From positions 1-16,201 of the forward strand of contig CAYUIY010000048.1 of the NCBI GenBank assembly GCA_964444915.1: a DNA stretch of 16,201 bases, written 5' to 3'. Below the pieces are notes generated by a model. The model did not search any database. It was not told where the DNA came from and saw only the letters and a list, made by a program, of their open reading frames with translations. Positions 14,624-16,201 of the stretch are shown here, one piece after another (the stretch's first letter is position 1; each line of letters opens with the position of its first letter). The translations under genes were made by a program, and so were the position numbers. This DNA is from Anaerorudis sp964444915. Its GTDB lineage: Bacteria > Bacteroidota > Bacteroidia > Bacteroidales > Dysgonomonadaceae.

Positions 14624-16201
14624 ATGGCAAAACAGATAGGATTTAGTCTTGTATATCGCGACATGTGGCAGTCGTCGGGAAAATATGTGCCACGGGTAGA
14701 TCAATTAAAAGCAGTAGCTCCGGCTATAATCGATATGGGATGTTTCGCTCGCGTAGAAACCAACGGTGGTGGGTTTGAGCAAATTAATCTATTGTTTGGA
14801 GAAAATCCCAATATTGCAGTAAGAGAATGGACTAAACCATTTAACGAGGCGGGCATACAAACACATATGCTTGAGAGAGGGTTGAACGGTATCCGCATGA
14901 CTCCCGTTCCTGCCGATGTGCGTCGGCTGATGTTTCACGTAAAGAAAAAACAGGGTACTAATCTTGCTCGTTCGTTTGACGGGCTCAACGATGTGCGTAA
15001 CCTGGAGAATTCCATCAAATTTGCAAAAGAAGCCGGTATGATTTCCCAGGCGGCGCTTTGCATCACGGTTTCACCTGTTCATACTCTTGAGTATTATACT
15101 CAATTGGCAGATGCGTTGATTGAAATGGGGGCGGATGAAATTTGCCTAAAAGATATGGCCGGAATAGGAAGACCGGTAGCGTTAGGTAAAATCGTAAAAA
15201 ACATTAAAACTCGTCATCCTCACATTCCTGTGCAGTATCATGGACATGCAGCTCCCGGTTTTCAGATGGCATCGATCCTTGAAGTGGCCCAAGCGGGTGC
15301 CGATTATATCGATGTGGCTATGGAGCCGCTTTCATGGGGTACGGCTCATGCCGATGTACTTGCCGTTCAGGCCATGCTGAAGGATGCAGGATTTTCGGTC
15401 CCCGACATCAATATGAAGGCATATATGAAAGTGCGTTCTCTTACACAAAGTTTCATTGACGATTTTTTGGGCTATTACATCAATCCTAAGAATCGATTGA
15501 TGAATTCATTACTTATCGGTCCGGGTTTGCCGGGAGGTATGATGGGAAGTTTGATGGCCGATTTGGAAAATAATTTGGCATCGCTCAACAGATGGCTGGT
15601 AAGAAACGGTAAAGAAGAGCTTACGTTGGACGATTTGTTGTTAAAATTATTCGACGAAGTAGCTTATATTTGGCCAAAGGTAGGATATCCTCCATTGGTG
15701 ACACCGTACAGTCAGTATGTAAAGAACCTTGCCCTGATGAATGTGATCCAGATGGAAAAAGGTAAAGAACGTTGGTCGATAATTGCCGATAACATTTGGG
15801 ACATGATTCTTGGCAAAACGGGTAAATTGCCCGGTGAGGTTGCACCCGAGCTTGTTGCGCTGGCAAAAGAACAAGGGAGGGAGTTTTATACCGGTAATCC
15901 ACAGGATCTGTATCCCGATCAATTGGATGAATTTCGCGAGGAGATGAAGAGAAACAATTGGGATTTTGGTCAGGACGATGAGGAGCTTTTCGAGTTAGCC
16001 ATGCATCCCGAGCAATACAGAGCATACAAAAGCGGTGAAGCCAAAGCGGCATTCGAAGAGGATTTGGCAGAGAGAAAAGCAGCAAAAATGCAAAGTGAGG
16101 AGTATGCACCTTCTGTGTCGGTTCAACAAAATGATTTTAAACCTAAGAAATTGATCGTCACTGTTGATGGTGAGGAATATGAGGTAAATATTTCTTATCC
16201 G
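14624..16201 (+). CDS. oadA: OadA-like biotin carboxyltransferase subunit, 3' end beyond window
   Basis: The gene opens at ATG 14624, two bases after oadG, and its 526 codons run off the window without a stop. It is a carboxyltransferase (HMGL-like TIM barrel plus PYC_OADA) that moves CO2 from oxaloacetate, or a similar carboxylated acid, to biotin for the Na+-pumping decarboxylase. Expected site residues are present: Arg12, Asp13 and Gln16 in RDMWQS, Arg85 in MLERGLN, Lys176 in LKDMAG (the carbamylated metal ligand), His206 and His208 in YHGH, and Thr360 in VTPYS. The canonical RDAHQS motif is changed at its two middle residues. The last residues (KLIVTVDGEEYEVNISYP) match the conserved segment before the biotinyl domain, so that domain should follow. 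A pyruvate carboxylase B-type role is an alternative. Confidence 0.9.
   Translation, partial: MAKQIGFSLVYRDMWQSSGKYVPRVDQLKAVAPAIIDMGCFARVETNGGGFEQINLLFGENPNIAVREWTKPFNEAGIQTHMLERGLNGIRMTPVPADVRRLMFHVKKKQGTNLARSFDGLNDVRNLENSIKFAKEAGMISQAALCITVSPVHTLEYYTQLADALIEMGADEICLKDMAGIGRPVALGKIVKNIKTRHPHIPVQYHGHAAPGFQMASILEVAQAGADYIDVAMEPLSWGTAHADVLAVQAMLKDAGFSVPDINMKAYMKVRSLTQSFIDDFLGYYINPKNRLMNSLLIGPGLPGGMMGSLMADLENNLASLNRWLVRNGKEELTLDDLLLKLFDEVAYIWPKVGYPPLVTPYSQYVKNLALMNVIQMEKGKERWSIIADNIWDMILGKTGKLPGEVAPELVALAKEQGREFYTGNPQDLYPDQLDEFREEMKRNNWDFGQDDEELFELAMHPEQYRAYKSGEAKAAFEEDLAERKAAKMQSEEYAPSVSVQQNDFKPKKLIVTVDGEEYEVNISYP

Noticed and set aside
1..16201. Mobile element, CRISPR, phage or defence system
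   Set aside because: No transposase, integrase, spaced direct repeats or defence-type domains were seen; gene content is housekeeping throughout.

Overview
The window reads as chromosomal DNA from a Bacteroidota bacterium, most likely of the order Bacteroidales. The protein families point there: a dcw cluster without ddl between murC and ftsQ, a short divergent FtsQ, a paralogous EF-G of the Bacteroides EF-G2 type, and a Bacteroidales-style OadG/OadA pair. Several intergenic regions also carry the Bacteroidota promoter signature (TTTG about 19 bases upstream of TAnnTTTG). The genus cannot be fixed from this sequence; a Dysgonomonadaceae/Porphyromonadaceae-like lineage is a guess.

Positions 1-8002 (+ strand) hold the 3' part of the division and cell-wall (dcw) cluster: the last codons of murD, then ftsW, murG, murC, ftsQ, ftsA, ftsZ and yqeY. 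The genes are tightly packed: ftsW/murG overlap by 23 bases and murG/murC share ATGA. Together they make lipid II (MurD, MurC, MurG), polymerise it at the septum (FtsW) and build the divisome (FtsQ, FtsA, FtsZ). A likely internal promoter precedes ftsQ, and a 107-base leader with two tiny overlapping ORFs precedes ftsA.

Positions 7991-10993 (- strand) hold a secreted protein of unknown function with a carboxypeptidase-regulatory-like fold, convergent with and overlapping yqeY by 12 bases. Upstream of it lies an EF-G paralog lacking the catalytic histidine of translational GTPases. Three contiguous inverted repeats, including a perfect 18-bp hairpin, lie between these two genes.

Positions 10994-11498 form a 505-base divergent intergenic region. 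It contains a promoter for the EF-G paralog overlapped by a 10-bp dyad, and a promoter for the next gene followed by a leader RNA that appears highly structured. From 11499 (+ strand) comes a P2A-type Ca2+-ATPase-like pump ending in a clear intrinsic terminator. The last genes are oadG and the start of oadA, the small membrane subunit and carboxyltransferase subunit of a biotin-dependent Na+-pumping decarboxylase; oadA runs off the right edge.

Most of the window is conserved housekeeping DNA. The points most worth a second look are the GTPase-deficient-looking EF-G paralog and its promoter dyad, the structured leader ahead of the cation ATPase, and the stacked palindromes at 8732-8808. No mobile element, CRISPR array, tRNA or rRNA was seen.
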